From Diabrotica undecimpunctata (lineage: Eukaryota; Arthropoda; Insecta; Coleoptera; Chrysomelidae): DNA of 64,000 nt. The notes under the pieces are model-generated. The model was given only the letters and a program-made list of their open reading frames with translations. It made no database searches and was not told where the DNA came from. The stretch lies in NCBI RefSeq assembly GCF_040954645.1, contig NC_092806.1, forward strand, positions 115,178,458-115,242,457. The letters are read 5' to 3'. Below are positions 22,178-33,774 of the stretch, in pieces (positions within the stretch are counted from its first letter, which is position 1; every line of letters begins with the position of its first letter). Position numbers and translations under genes: made by a program.

Positions 22178-22217
22178 TACACTGATGATGGAATTTACAT
22201 TCCGAAAACGTTCTGTA
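22178..22217 (+). ncRNA. Hammerhead ribozyme motif, type I minimal (family 3)
   Basis: Stem I TACA (22178-22181), core CTGATGA (22182-22188), stem II GGAAT/ATTCC (22190-22194 and 22199-22203) with loop TTAC, GAA (22204-22206), palindromic AACGTT (22207-22212), C17 (22213), then TGTA (22214-22217), which pairs with TACA. All invariant core bases are present. The six-base self-complementary stem III favours pairing between two RNA copies. Confidence 0.8.
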
Positions 22218-23039
22218 TTTGTGATATAGCCCGTTTGGGTATTTTATTCATACCTTTTACTAAAGATTTGAAATAAAATTTGTTTGTGATGTTGCAGTGT
22301 ATTGTATTGTATTTTTATATTAATAACAAAATTAACAATAAATTTTACTGCAGAGTATGTGTAAAAAAAATTTTTGCATTCAAGTCCTTTTATACATATA
22401 TGAAAATAAAAATATATATTTTCATTAAAATATTGATTCAATCCTTCATTTACTTACTATAGGTACTCCTATTACAGGTCAAATGTTTATATACAGCAAA
22501 CGATGCACTATATACCTGTATACGTAATTATTTTTCGCTTTCTGCTCTCTCTTACCTATAGCATTACATATGTAATGATTGTGCAGATTGACTCCCATAT
22601 AAATTTGTTACGACAAACGCGTGTATAGAAGTATAACTTTTACCGGCAGTCCCACTGGACTGCCACACCCGGTTTTTTATTTGATTTTCATGGCACTTCT
22701 CTTGTGTCTTCTTTATTCGTTAAGCTGGTCCATATTGTTTTCATCTTGTACGTCTTTTTGTAGATTACTTTATATTTCTTACTGATATGCTCTTGTATTA
22801 ATAATGACTGTGACATTTTTATTAGTTTTTACCATATTTTTTCTTTCCTTCTTTACGTTCGATACTATCTTAGCTCTAACCATTGCATAGTCACTTCCGG
22901 TTGAAAATTGATTTAGTACGGTTACGTCTTGAACAGCTTCTTTTTGTTAGTACTAATGAAGTCAATTTTGTTCTTCTTCTTTCTCTTTATAAGCAATTCT
23001 GCTTGTTTATTGGCGGATTAATACCTGCATGGAAGGTTG

Positions 23040-24133
23040 TCACTCCATCTTTTTCGCGGTGTTCAGATAATTCTTCTGCCGGTTGGTGACTTTCTGACGA
23101 CACGGGTCTCCCCCATTATGTTTGATTATTCCATTCTTATTTTCTATTAGTGTCCATTCGTTTATACACTGTACGTTACATTTTCTTCTAATGTCTTTAC
23201 TTCTCTTTTGATCTCTCAACGTATTTTCTGTAATTCTTCTCAGTACTCTCATCTGTGCAGTTTCCAGGAGCCTTTGTGTTGTGGCTGTGTCGGGTGATAT
23301 TTCTGAGGCATATGTCATTGTTGGTCTTACACTGGTTTTATAAATTCTTGACTTCATCTCAGTTTTAATGTGTCTGTTTCGCCATATAGTGTTATTAAGG
23401 CATCCTGCCAGTCTGGTTCGTTTTTGTTTAAGTCAGTTAGTGATAGCCATGTCTACTTTCTTTGGAGTCTTTTTTTAAAATAAGTGTTTATGAAATATAG
23501 CTTGTATTACAGATGAAAGTTTATAAGACGTTTCTATCGCAATATCCGTGAGATCCAAATACATCCTGCAAACGCAGAATAATCCTGCCGGTGGTCTATT
23601 TTGGCGTTAAGGTCTCCCATCAGTATAATATAGTTAGTAGTTATCTCTTGTATCGCAGCGTTAACGTCATCATAGAACTATTAAACTTCGTAGTCTATGT
23701 GGGTACTGGTAGGTGCGTATACCTAGATGATCTTTAATTGAACAGGTTTCCCGATGAAATTACCATTTGTTTTTCACATTTTAATCGTCCTTGTGATAAT
23801 CCTAGTATCATTTTAAATGCTTAAGCACGTCTTCAAGTTCCACAAGCTTTTTGTCCTCCATTAATGTCCTAGTGTTATATGTTGTCATAAACCATATTAT
23901 TTGCAGCTGTTGTTTGTGAAATTAGCCTGGTCAACTTTGGGGATTCTTAGCACCTCTGTCCTTCTACGTCCCAAACTGCTACCATAACCTGATTTTAAAA
24001 GATTTCCGGAGACTGAGAGACCATCTTTGTTTCTTATTTTACTGCGATTCCTGGCCGTTTCTCTACCACTATGGCCTGTGCGGGTTGGTAGAAGGTTTTT
24101 AGGACGAGTTAGATAATTTGGCGTCTTCGACAA
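23040..24133 (-). pseudogene. RTE-like non-LTR retrotransposon, internally deleted
   Basis: On the minus strand, about 24130-23897 and then 23770-23570 encode the apurinic-type endonuclease, with QLKIIXVYAPTSTH and ILMGDLNAKI (GDLNAK is a catalytic block of this family). RT is missing. The C-terminus follows at 23357-23040: KSRIYKTSVRPTMTYASE, then TTQRLLETAQMRVLRRI. Stops separate the blocks. The RT palm region, normally several hundred residues, has been deleted. Confidence 0.78.
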
Positions 24134-24228
24134 TGATTATAGGTTGAAATGTGATATTTACAATTACTGGAAGACGTGATTAATCCTACCTTGGCTGATA
24201 TTATTGAAAATGATTAACAATAACATGT

Positions 24229-24445
24229 GGATGGATTTCTTTGTGTGAGGGCACTCAAAAAGTGTCTATAGAAAAGTAATCTATAGAACACCGACCGCAT
24301 CTTTAGAAGATTTACGTCAACTAGTTGTCTACGAATGCCGATCAATTACTCTGCTAACGGTTTGTAATGTAAGACAACGTTTCGAACAAAACCTTTATCA
24401 TTTTATGGACGCCGGAGGTCATCAGTTTCAACATTTGATCAACTA
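24229..24445 (+). pseudogene. Mariner-like transposase C-terminus
   Basis: One frame reads MDFFV-stop-GHSKS (the FFVWGHLKS block, with TGA for TGG), then YRTPTASLEDLRQLVVYE, then NVRQRFEQNLYHFMDAGG and HQFQHLIN followed by a stop. This is the region after the third catalytic Asp in long-TIR mariner relatives such as those at 43.1 and 53.8 kb. Nothing upstream is recognisable, so it is a truncated fragment. Confidence 0.75.
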
Positions 24446-24600
24446 AGAAATAAGTAACCTCTAATTATATCCCCATTGCCATTAAAAATGTTGGGTTGAT
24501 TCTTACCGTGGCTTAGAGGTCAAAGTAAAATAATCGAAAATACCGAAAATGTGTCCCCCTTTAATCAAAAATCGACGTGATGCTGGGTTTTTCAAAACTA

Positions 24601-24701
<101 letters not shown>

Positions 24702-25632
24702 ATTAACTGGAAAAATTTATTTGCAATAAACTGCAGGATAAAAGTAACTTATAATGCTAATTTATTCCATATTTCATGTTCATATATTATAAAGCTTTCG
24801 TAGATAAGAACCCACTACTGATTTTTTTTATTTTCTCTTATTACCTATTTAACATACATAATTATACCCCAATATAAAAATTTTGAATAATAAATTGAAA
24901 AGTGAATGAGTGTCTACTTTTACGTATAGATTCATTTCGATAATTACAGCAGCTCTGTTGATAATCGCCGCTTTGGTATCTACATTCGTAAATTTTCAAT
25001 TATGTGCTTCATTGATCGAACAAGTACCTGTATATGTGTGGATATGAATTAAAGTAGAAAACTTTCACTGAGAAAACAATGAAGTCGACGAGCACTAGGT
25101 TACCAATTATAGGAGAATGATTATTTATTATTTGTTTAGATGTGATTAAAGCTTCTGAGACGTATATAGAAAGGCCTGATCGTGATCTGCAGAAATGTAA
25201 ATTTTAAAAGAGATATTAAAAATTTTAAGGGTTACGGGTATAGCTTTTACTTTGTCAAATTGTTTACACAATGTTGATCCTAAAATGCTTGTAATAGGGA
25301 ACATCTATAATTTTTTAATTCGATTTTTTAGAGTCTATGATATAAAATAATAAGTTTCATATGCAAAACAAAACTTTGCATGTATTCAAATTTTGTAATA
25401 TAATGACAAATAATCACTTCTATTTACGTGTTGTAAAACATAAAATATCGCAAATAAAGACAGTTCTATAAAATATTTTATATTTTAATTGGAATTTCAT
25501 TTGTGCAATAGAAGGATATGATATGGTGTATTACAATCCTAATTGTAATAGTTCAGAATTATCTCAAAACATCAGTGCCTATATACCACTGATGACCTGA
25601 CAGCAAGTTATGATATAATCTGGAGAGAAGGA

Positions 25633-25636
<4 letters not shown>
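24702..25636. other. No gene recognised
   Basis: AT-rich sequence without long frames or recognised repeats. Confidence 0.6.
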
Positions 25637-25719
<83 letters not shown>

Positions 25720-25726
25720 ATATATT

Positions 25727-25817
<91 letters not shown>
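25637..25817. repeat. Long (TA)n tract
   Basis: About 180 bases of TA with several TATTTATA interruptions, next to the Jockey-like palm fragment. Confidence 0.95.
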
Positions 25818-25820
<3 letters not shown>

Positions 25821-25866
25821 TCTAGAAGAACAGAAGATTTTAAGTCATTATAGGTGACAATTTAGC

Positions 25867-26050
25867 AAGGAAAGAAAACTAAACAATGGAATTCCGCAAG
25901 ACTTAGTAGTCGCACCCCTTCTTTCCAATTTTTATATCTCAGATCTTCCACACACTACTGCTAACCAGTTTTGCTACGCCGATGATACAGCACTTGCATC
26001 TAGGCATAAATTTATAAAAACCACAGAGCATACTCCAACTGATCGATAAA
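25867..26050 (+). pseudogene. Jockey-like RT palm fragment
   Basis: The frame reads LNNGIPQDLVVAPLLSNFYI and then NQFCYADDTALASRHK, which are RT motifs B and C of a Jockey-like non-LTR retrotransposon; the YADD catalytic pair is intact. The next expected block (KYLG-TLDRT) appears only at about 28950, beyond the pogo-like element B. So the two Jockey pieces are probably one copy split by that insertion. Confidence 0.8.
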
Positions 26051-26915
26051 ACCGCGTTGGCATAAATATGTAGTAAATCACGTACATGAGCCACGCTAAG
26101 TTTTATGGAAATATTTTAAAAAGTGAAGACTTTATTATAGTACTAGCAAAATTTTAGTATGCTGTTTCCATCCCAACAATCAAATGGCACATAGAAAATT
26201 AAGCGTTATGTCCAAAACAAAATATGGTAATGGAACCAATCTTGGACACTTTAAGAACCATAAATTTTCTTTTTGTACTGGTAATTATTAATAATAAAGT
26301 ATTTTATTAACTTTAGATTCCTGCTTATTGCTCAGACTGTCTTTAATCAGTACAGAAGTTCATTTTACCAAAATAAAAACAACAACACAAAAAAAAATAT
26401 ATTCATTATTAATTAAGGTTTTTTGTCCAGTAATGGACATCGACATTTCCAATCGATCCTAATTTGGACAGTTGCATACCCAGTTATGGACACCGTTTTT
26501 ATATATGGATATAGAGGTTCAAAATTATGGAATAAATTCATTTGGTCAAGAATAGGCTACTTTTGAGAAAAATCCTGAGACAGGCCAATTTTTATTTTTA
26601 AATTATGATTTTTCGAGATATTGCCATAATAGTGACGTCATCCATTTGGGCGTGATGACGAAATCGATGATTTTTTTAAATATGAATAAGGGTAGTGTGG
26701 TAGCTCATTTTAAAGGGTATTCAATTGTTTACTCAGTAATATAAACATTAACATTATTATTTATACAGGGTGGCCAAAAAATATTTTTTGAATCATATTA
26801 AATGACGCAAAAAGAAGAATCTATGTCATTTATTTAGCTCAAAATACATTTTACTGCTATCAGAAAATATGAAAAAAATGTTTATTTTATAAATAAACAT
26901 TGCTTTTTGCTTAAA

Positions 26916-28285
26916 TTAAATGTCAAACCGCCACCCACATGACTCTTGCCCATTCCATGCCTCTTTAGAGTTTTGTGCTTTCATAGCATTCAGTGTTTTA
27001 GGACTAATGTTACTTGCTAAAATATTTAAACATATTTTTATATCATTAGCCGAATTTTGATTGTTTTCAGGAAGATTTTCTTCTTTATTAACCCTCTGTC
27101 TACAAATTATCTTTGAATAATCCACGTTATTTGGATTAAAAGGAAAGAGGCCACAAACGCGAAATACATTTTAAATAATAGCTGGAGAAATAGATTCATT
27201 TAGAATATTTTCTAGGAGAGTAGCCACGTGATGTCTCATTAACGGCTGGTTTTCGTTTTCTGCCAACCATTTTCTGACATGCGATTTCCATTGACATTTC
27301 AATGGGTAAAAAACAGAAACATCCAGAGGTTGTAATACGTGCGTTGCATTTGGATAAAATACAACTAAAATGATTTGCTTTTCACGCAAAAAAATACTCA
27401 GATGTAATGTCAAATGAGATTTGTGCCCATCCACAAAAAATATAACAGATCTTTCTATATTATTTTCTGTCAACCATGGCTCAAATATATTCGCCATGTA
27501 TTCAAAAAATACCTCTCCTGTCATCCACCCATTGGCCGATTTGCCCAGTCCCCAAGATTTCGGAAATTTGGTAACAATATCTGCAGGTACCCTCTTATAT
27601 AGATATACTACCATAGGAGGGCAAATTTCTCCAGACGCTGATACCGTAAGTAAGACAGTGAGATTTTCTTTTTCTGACGTTTTTGAGACACTATAGATAT
27701 TTTTATCTCCTTTAGGAGCCAAAACTTTTCCAGATTTAGGGCACAATGAAATAGCTGTTTCATCAGCATTAAAAATTCCATGTGCATGTTCTAAAATGTC
27801 AGAGTAGCCATTATCTTTGAAGTAATTTGAAACTTCTTGAAACCAGTTGCGTATATCGATTTCTGTTAATTGGCCACGATAACCGGTAAGTTTCTCTGAC
27901 GTCTTTAACGATATGTTGGGATGTCTGTCCAGAAAAGACTGAAACCACTTTTTACCAGGAGTACCTTCGGTAAATGGAGTTTTCTATCTAACTCCTTTAT
28001 CAACTTGGTGACTGTGTCGACTAAGCATTGTTTCGTTACAGGAAACCCAGCTCTTGCAATATCGATAATCCACTTAACAATGCGATCTTCCTCATCTGCA
28101 GTGAGAACTGTTGGAGGCCCCATGTTGCATACCTCAGGACTTATTCCTTTTAGCTTATTGCGCAACGTAATACGAGGTACACCAAATCTCTTACTTGCAG
28201 TTGCAACTGGCATACCCATTTTTGCTGCCAATAGAGCTTTTGCCATTTGAGCGGCGGTATATTTTTTAGGTTCCTTTCTATCCAT
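26916..28285 (-). pseudogene. Pogo/Jerky-like transposase B
   Basis: Reading starts at MMDRKEPKKYTAAQMAKA (28285). The psq-type helix-turn-helix is AKMGMPVATASKRFGVPRI, followed by a CENP-B-like domain. One frameshift near 27985 joins to TEGTPGKKWFQSFLDRHP. The catalytic domain has all three Asp: FNADETAISL, FFVDGHKSHLT and HVLQPLDVSVFYPLK. A single TAA (27170-27168) interrupts the tail, which then continues FRVCGLFPFNPNNVDYSK to about 26916. With just one frameshift and one nonsense codon it is a fairly recent casualty. It differs clearly from transposase A: no C-terminal finger, and different termini. Confidence 0.88.
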
Positions 28286-28332
28286 CATAAATGACCAGCT
28301 GTAAAATAAAAAAACAAAATTATTTCTTGACA

Positions 28333-28544
28333 CCAGTAATGGACATTTTCGTATCCATTATTGGACACTCATTTAATGGCCATGTCCAATACTGGATACA
28401 CTCAACATATAGACTTCCTGTTTATAGCAGAAGATAGCATTTTTTTATTTCTATGTATTTACCAGTGATTTCAAATAAAAACTTATTTGCCCTTAAATGG
28501 GTCCATTTTAAGAACATACGTTTAATTGTAGATCCAGTATTGGA
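28333..28544. promoter_or_regulatory. Cluster of TCCA-N4-TGGA motifs (5' subterminal region)
   Basis: Four copies of the near-palindrome occur within about 210 bases immediately upstream of the transposase B start (28333, 28354, 28385, 28533), usually followed by CA or CACTC. Related copies lie at the other element end. They are candidates for transposase-binding sites, and may overlap the transposase promoter. This is inferred from repetition only. Confidence 0.6.
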
Positions 28545-28943
28545 CACTCAAATTAAATCTTTTTAACGATAAAAATTAGCTAAAAACAATAAACACACAT
28601 TAAACTACATACCTTTACTGTTGATTCACTTAAGTAAACTTAATAAATCACCAATTTTGAAGTTTGTATAAGTTAAGAAACTAATTCACTTTCTTATAAC
28701 TTATAACCAACGCTAACAATACGACTATCTTGGCGCCAAAATTGTCATGTGGTAAATTAGGTTCATTTTAATACAACTAGCGGCATCTAGACGAAGCAGC
28801 TGCAAACAGAGCAAATATTACAGATTTCTATTGGAGGTTTAACGTGTTTGTGGGGGTAATTAGAGTAACAGGTTGCTTGATAATATGCATTAATTTGTTG
28901 AGTGTCCATCACTGGTGCCGTGTCCAATACTCATTTAATAAGT

Positions 28944-29180
28944 TTTCTAAATATCTTGGATCTTACACTAGATCGTACCCTTTTCTATAAGCATTACCTT
29001 AAAAAGTCTCTGCCAAGGTAAAAACGAGAAATAATATCATTCAAAAGCTTCGTGGAACAACTTAAGAATCTCTAGCTGCTACCCTGCAATGTTCAGATCT
29101 GAGTGTATTCTGTTGCGGAGTATTGTGCTTCCGTCTGGATAAACACAGTATATCGATACCCAACATAACAGCACCTATGC
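28944..29180 (+). pseudogene. Jockey-like RT fragment, downstream half
   Basis: Reads SKYLG, then (next frame) LTLDRTLFYKHYLKKSL and VKTRNNIIQKLRGTT, matching the KYLG-TLDRTL---HL and K-RNN---KL-GT--G blocks of Jockey-like elements. Several frame changes occur. Probable continuation of the palm fragment at 25867-26050. Confidence 0.75.
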
Positions 29181-29724
29181 GTATGATATTCTATGTATGT
29201 CAGTTTTGATGTCTGTTTTTTCATACATCAAAAACATAGACTTCGACAGATCCCAGATATGCAAACGTGCCTGTCACGTTTGTAAGAGACGGTAAAGGGA
29301 CTGTACAGAGACTGTAAAGAGACTACAAAAAGAGTAAAATCAAGTAAGATAAGGCAACCCTCATCGAACTTAATCAAGAAAAATGTATGGCAAACTCATC
29401 ATCAGAATGTAGCAGACTCTGGTCACCAATACTAAAAGAAGAAGTCAGCAACAAGAATATACCAATATTAATGGATTAATAGGTCAACGACATATTATCT
29501 AGGATTTGTCAAGTAAATACATAAACACACAAACTTCAGAATTTAATTTTAATTCAAGGATACAACATCATCCTCAGAATTTCAATTTAAAACATGGCTA
29601 TTTGCTTACAAGATCGAGGTTAAGTAAGTTACCTATCAAATTGACTGAAATAAACCGTCTGTTATAGCTAAAATACCGTAATAGCGTCTGTTATTATTGA
29701 TTGTATCAACAATTGCACTTTTTT

Positions 29725-30640
29725 CATTCCTTTTATTAAAAGATATGTAGGTGATTCAGTTTTGGCACTTCCTAAACACAAAATTCATGAAACAGTCAAC
29801 ATTTTCAACAATCATAATTAACATATACAATTTACAGTTGAGGAAGAGGTAGATAATTCTCTACCATTCCTTGACATGAGAATTGTAAAAAATACAGACA
29901 ATATGTTGAAAACCAGATGGTTCAGAAAACCCATATGTAGTAATATATTTATAAGCTATTACTTTCATCATCTAAATAAGATGAAAATGAACCTTATAAC
30001 AGGATTAAAAGAACGTGTTTTAAAGATTTCTCATCAAGATTATCTACAAGAAGATCTTCAATTGTTAAAAAATATTTTAATTGAAAACTCTTATCCTCCA
30101 GATATGCTACATAGGATGCTTCTTTCTAATATTGTTAATATAAATAACTTAACACCATTTTTTGCTAAATCTCAGAACATTGTGTCCAACAATCAGAACA
30201 TTTATGATCATTCACTACCTTTTATACCATCATTAACACCTAAATGAATACAAACACTAAAGGTTATTGACAATATAAAAATAACAACAAAGAACATGAA
30301 AACTATTTCATCTTTATATTCCAAAACTGTAGACAAATTAGAAAAAAAAATGTAGTATACAGCATTAGCTGTACTCAGGGTGAAGCTGAGTATGTTGGTG
30401 AGACCGGAAGAAATCTTTCAAATCGCATTATTTCTCACAAAAGTGATTGCAGAATTAAAAAACCACCTTGTGCTTTGGCATTTTGATAACATTAAAATTT
30501 TATGTAGTGAAAGTAATAAATTCAAAAGGACTTTTTTGGAAATGGTTTGTATTAGCAAAAGTGATAATAATTTAAACAAAAGATCAGAAATTCAAAATCT
30601 AAGCAAATTTTATAATTATATTATTTCTTTGTATTTTATA
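29725..30640 (+). pseudogene. Penelope-like retroelement: RT end plus GIY-YIG endonuclease
   Basis: The frame runs through RT motif C as LLKRYVGDSVLALPKH (29735-29770); YVDD has become YVGD, losing a catalytic Asp. It continues as LPFLDMRIVKNTDNMLKT and WFRKPICSNIFISYYF, the thumb-like region of Penelope RTs, to about 30246. After a gap the GIY-YIG domain appears: EAEYVGETGRNLSNRI (about 30385-30432). After stops and a frame change come FDNIKILCSESNKFKRTF, a LEM motif and KRSEIQNLSKFYNYI. The RT-then-GIY-YIG order is diagnostic of Penelope-like elements. No complete 5' part is present. The hammerhead motifs elsewhere in the window belong to the same general element class. Confidence 0.88.
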
Positions 30641-31224
30641 TATGAAACCTGTAAAATATCACATTTTGATTTAATTTTCCATATATTTGTTACATTTTTT
30701 CAGACATCTATCAATGGTGAAGAAATCTTCTTCTTTTTTGTTACTAAACAAAAAAATAATTTTTAAACAAAATTTTATTTTTGGCAATATAATTGTCAAA
30801 AATAAAAATTTTAAGTTGGCATTTATGACATTGAGGCTTAATTGTAATTGGTCGCTATTCTAACTTATTTATAAATTCAATTGTTTTTGTGTTAAAAAAA
30901 ATTTTTTCAAAACTACATAAAAATTTCAGAGAAACATTTATTAGATAAGGACATTTTTATAGTAATTCTTTTTGAAATATGTTAGCAGCAATTTTATTAA
31001 CCAAACTAATTTTATTTGGTGAGTTAACAAAAAATTTTTTTCTTTCTAGTTCAACTTTGTAAGATATTTTGTTTTTTTTAGCAGCTCTTGATAATAATTG
31101 TAAACACAATTGAAAGCTCGAGATAATAAATAGTTAACCAATAGCCCCCTTTTATTGACTCCAACCCATCCAAAACATTTATATATTTTTCCAAACGAGT
31201 CACAAGTACTTCTTTTTTCTTACT

Positions 31225-31370
<146 letters not shown>

Positions 31371-31964
31371 TTATATTACCAGTCAGTTATCCACACTCTA
31401 ATGCGCTCGTTTTATTATTTTTTCTGGCCAATACTATTTACTCATTCGAATTTGCATGTTTTCCAGACTGCAGCGTTGTAATTGGTAATTATGATTAAAT
31501 TAAGTTACTTGGAATTAAGAAAAGGATTCTATGAAAATAAATCAAAAGTGAGCTCTAAAACTGTAACAGTTATTGCCCTCTCGGATATCGTGACTTAAAC
31601 TTTTGCGAATAACTTCATGGCGATAGTTATTATTTATTTGCGTGTTGCTGCTGTTAAGAATGAAATTATTGCTCTAGGGAGAACGTTTCTTACATGGAAT
31701 GTGTTTTAGTAAAAAGTTTTATTGCATTTTATTTTCAATTTTAAGTGCAAAGGAAATTGAAAATTTCTGTGTAGTTTTCACTTAACCGTTCATATATATT
31801 TTTTAATTCGCTCAATTTAGTTTGCCCAATTTAAGGTCAGCGATGTTTTCTTTTATTTATCTACATTTCTGGGAAAATGCGAATTAGAGGTTTTAAAACT
31901 GTTTTCTTGTCACATATTTAAGTTAGGTATTAAATTTAAATGCAATTAAACTGCAATTTAACAT

Positions 31965-32240
31965 GTTAATTTCTCCAAAAAAGACAAAATGCATGGTTAC
32001 AACAGCAAATTTACTCAGATGTAAATTGGAGCTGGAAGGTCAGATAATAGAACAAGTGATGAAGTTTAAATATTTATACCACACATTATCTAGCTACGAG
32101 CCGCAGGTTTCCTGAATGAAACATTATGGAGAAACAAAAATATCGGAAAGGCATAATTTACAAAACGGTCATCAGACCAATATGACATACGCGGCATAAA
32201 CAAGAACAGAGAACAAAAAGAATGTTAGAAACAGCAGAGA
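31965..32240 (+). pseudogene. RTE-like fragment, post-palm region
   Basis: Reads SPKKTKCMVTTANLLRCKLE, then EQVMKFKYLYHTLS and MKHYGETKISERHN. These match the region after the RT catalytic box (KTK-M, RCKLE, F-YL). The DNA is also closely similar to the reverse complement of 35445-35615, so this is a repeat family with two copies in the window. Confidence 0.75.
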
Positions 32241-32249
32241 TGAAAACAT

Positions 32250-32725
32250 TTTGTTTCTACGTCTGATCGACTTACAGAAAACATTCGACAGAGTAAGACT
32301 CAAATATGTAATTCATATTTTGTATAATAGAGAAATTCTCTGGGATATAATAAAAAGTATTAAAAACATCTATAAAAACAACAAGGTGGAAGTCAGAATA
32401 TGTGGACAACATATGGAACCAATAAATATAAGCAACGGAATACGTCAGGGGGACTTGACATGCTCTTCAATTTACTCTTGAATGAACTCGTCAAAAGTAT
32501 CAACAAAAGAAAAGGATACAGAATGAGAAACAAAGAAGTAAAAATACTCTATTACGCAGACAACGCAATATTGATAGCTCATAATTAAGATGGTCTGCAA
32601 ATACTTGCAGATATATTAACACAAGAGCAAAAGAATTTAATGCCACGATCTTAACTCAGAAAACCCAAGCAATAGTTATCATTAAAAAACAGACCAGATG
32701 TAAATTAGAAATGTAAAATAAACAA
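32250..32725 (+). pseudogene. RTE-like RT palm fragment
   Basis: RT motif A is FLRLIDLQKTFDRVRLKYVI and motif B is NISNGIRQGDL. After a frame change motif C is ILYYADNAILIAHN, with N in place of the second catalytic D. EDGLQILADILTQEQ-like residues follow to about 32725. Stops and a frame change are present. Confidence 0.82.
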
Positions 32726-32753
32726 TTAATGGAAAAAATGTAGATGAAGAGAC

Positions 32754-33770
32754 GTGAATTATTATATATATGTGTGTTTTGTTGATTACCAGAAAGCGTT
32801 CGATAGAATAAAACATGACGAACTGATGAACATATTAAATTCAGTTGATCTAGACAGCAGAGATCGCCGTATAATAAACAATATCTATTACGAACAAACT
32901 GCAGCTGTTAGAGTTGGGGATCAGTTAACAAACGGCATAAAGATAAAAAGAGGTGTGCGACAGGGATGTATATTGTCTTCATTATTGTTCAGTACATATT
33001 CAGAGTACATTATGAACCTAGCACTAACGGACATAGACGAGGGAATACTTATAAACTGAGAACGATTGAACAACATAAGATACGCTGATGATACTGTCAT
33101 TTTTGCAGACAGTCTTGAAGGTCTGCAGACACTTGTCTCCAGGGTGGCAGAAGTAACTAGCAGGTTTGGGCTTGATTTTAACATAAAAAAACCAAATACA
33201 TGGTTATAAGCAAAAATAGGGTCAATGGTCAATTACTAGTTAACCAACAACCTATAACACAAATTACCAACTTTTGTTATCTGGGTGCAAACTTAAATGA
33301 ACAGTGGGACCAATCGACGGAAATTAAGATAAGGATCGAGAAGGCAAGATCAGCTTTAGTCAAAATAAAAAAAATCTTTAACAGCCACGATATAAAATTG
33401 GAAATAAAAGTTCGTTTACTAAAATGCTACGTATTCTCCGTTCTTTTATATGGCTTGGAGTCATGGACCTTAACTGAAGCATCACTGAAGAGACTCGAAG
33501 CATTTGAGATGTGGTGCTATAGACGCAAGTTGAGGATTTCCTGGATAGACAGAGTTACCAACGAAGAAGTACTACATAGAATGGATAAAGAGCGCGAACT
33601 AGTCGTAACCATATCGAAGAATAATATCCTGGCTGCATAACCTGCGAAAATGGTTTAACTTAGCCACTACCGGACTTTTCAGGGCAGCAGTCAACAAAGT
33701 CAGAATAGCCATGTTAGTGTCCAACATCCGTAACGGATAGGCACCATAAGAAGAAGAAGAATAAAGCCAG
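32754..33770 (+). pseudogene. RTE-like element, 5'-truncated, with intact 3' end
   Basis: Begins near RT motif A (CFVDYQKAFDRIKHDELMN) and motif B (GVRQGCILSSLLFSTY). Motif C follows after a stop as IRYADDTVIFADS. Then come ITNFCYLGANLNEQWDQS, VLLYGLESWTLTEASLKR and LEAFEMWCYRRKLRISWIDR up to 33640, and finally WLHNLRKWFNLATTGLF and NIRNG at about 33735. A short AAGAAGAAGAA tail follows, typical of the simple 3' repeat of such elements. It is a classical 5'-truncated insertion with two or three lesions. Confidence 0.88.
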
Positions 33771-33774
33771 TATG

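Larger units (their letters stand above)
21933..22280. mobile_element. Short foldback unit with hammerhead (family 3)
   Basis: The arms 21933-22005 and 22208-22280 are reverse complements over 73 bases with one clear difference (GTATAAATA against TATTCATAC). Both inner ends stop at AACGTT, which is the self-complementary stem III of the hammerhead at 22178-22217. So the inverted arms start exactly at the ribozyme cleavage region. This is the arrangement expected if two retroelement terminal units met head to head at the self-cleavage point. The spacer holds a perfect 10-bp hairpin at 22018-22041. Confidence 0.75.
26426..28932 (-). mobile_element. Pogo-like DNA transposon B
   Basis: About 2.5 kb, carrying a dead pogo-like transposase on the minus strand and splitting a Jockey-like copy. 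The exact ends are uncertain. The terminal blocks carry the motif TCCA-N4-TGGA: 26426 (TCCAGTAATGGA), about 26480, 28333, 28354, 28385, 28533 and, incompletely, 28905 and 28923. CAGTAATGGACA (26428) and the reverse complement of 28903-28914 match at 11 of 12 bases and may be the TIR core. I could not define a TA duplication. Confidence 0.75.

Noticed and set aside
29540..29590. Minus-strand CTGAGGATGATG near the Penelope remnant
   Set aside because: There is no stem II and no correctly placed GAAA, so this is probably chance or beyond recognition.
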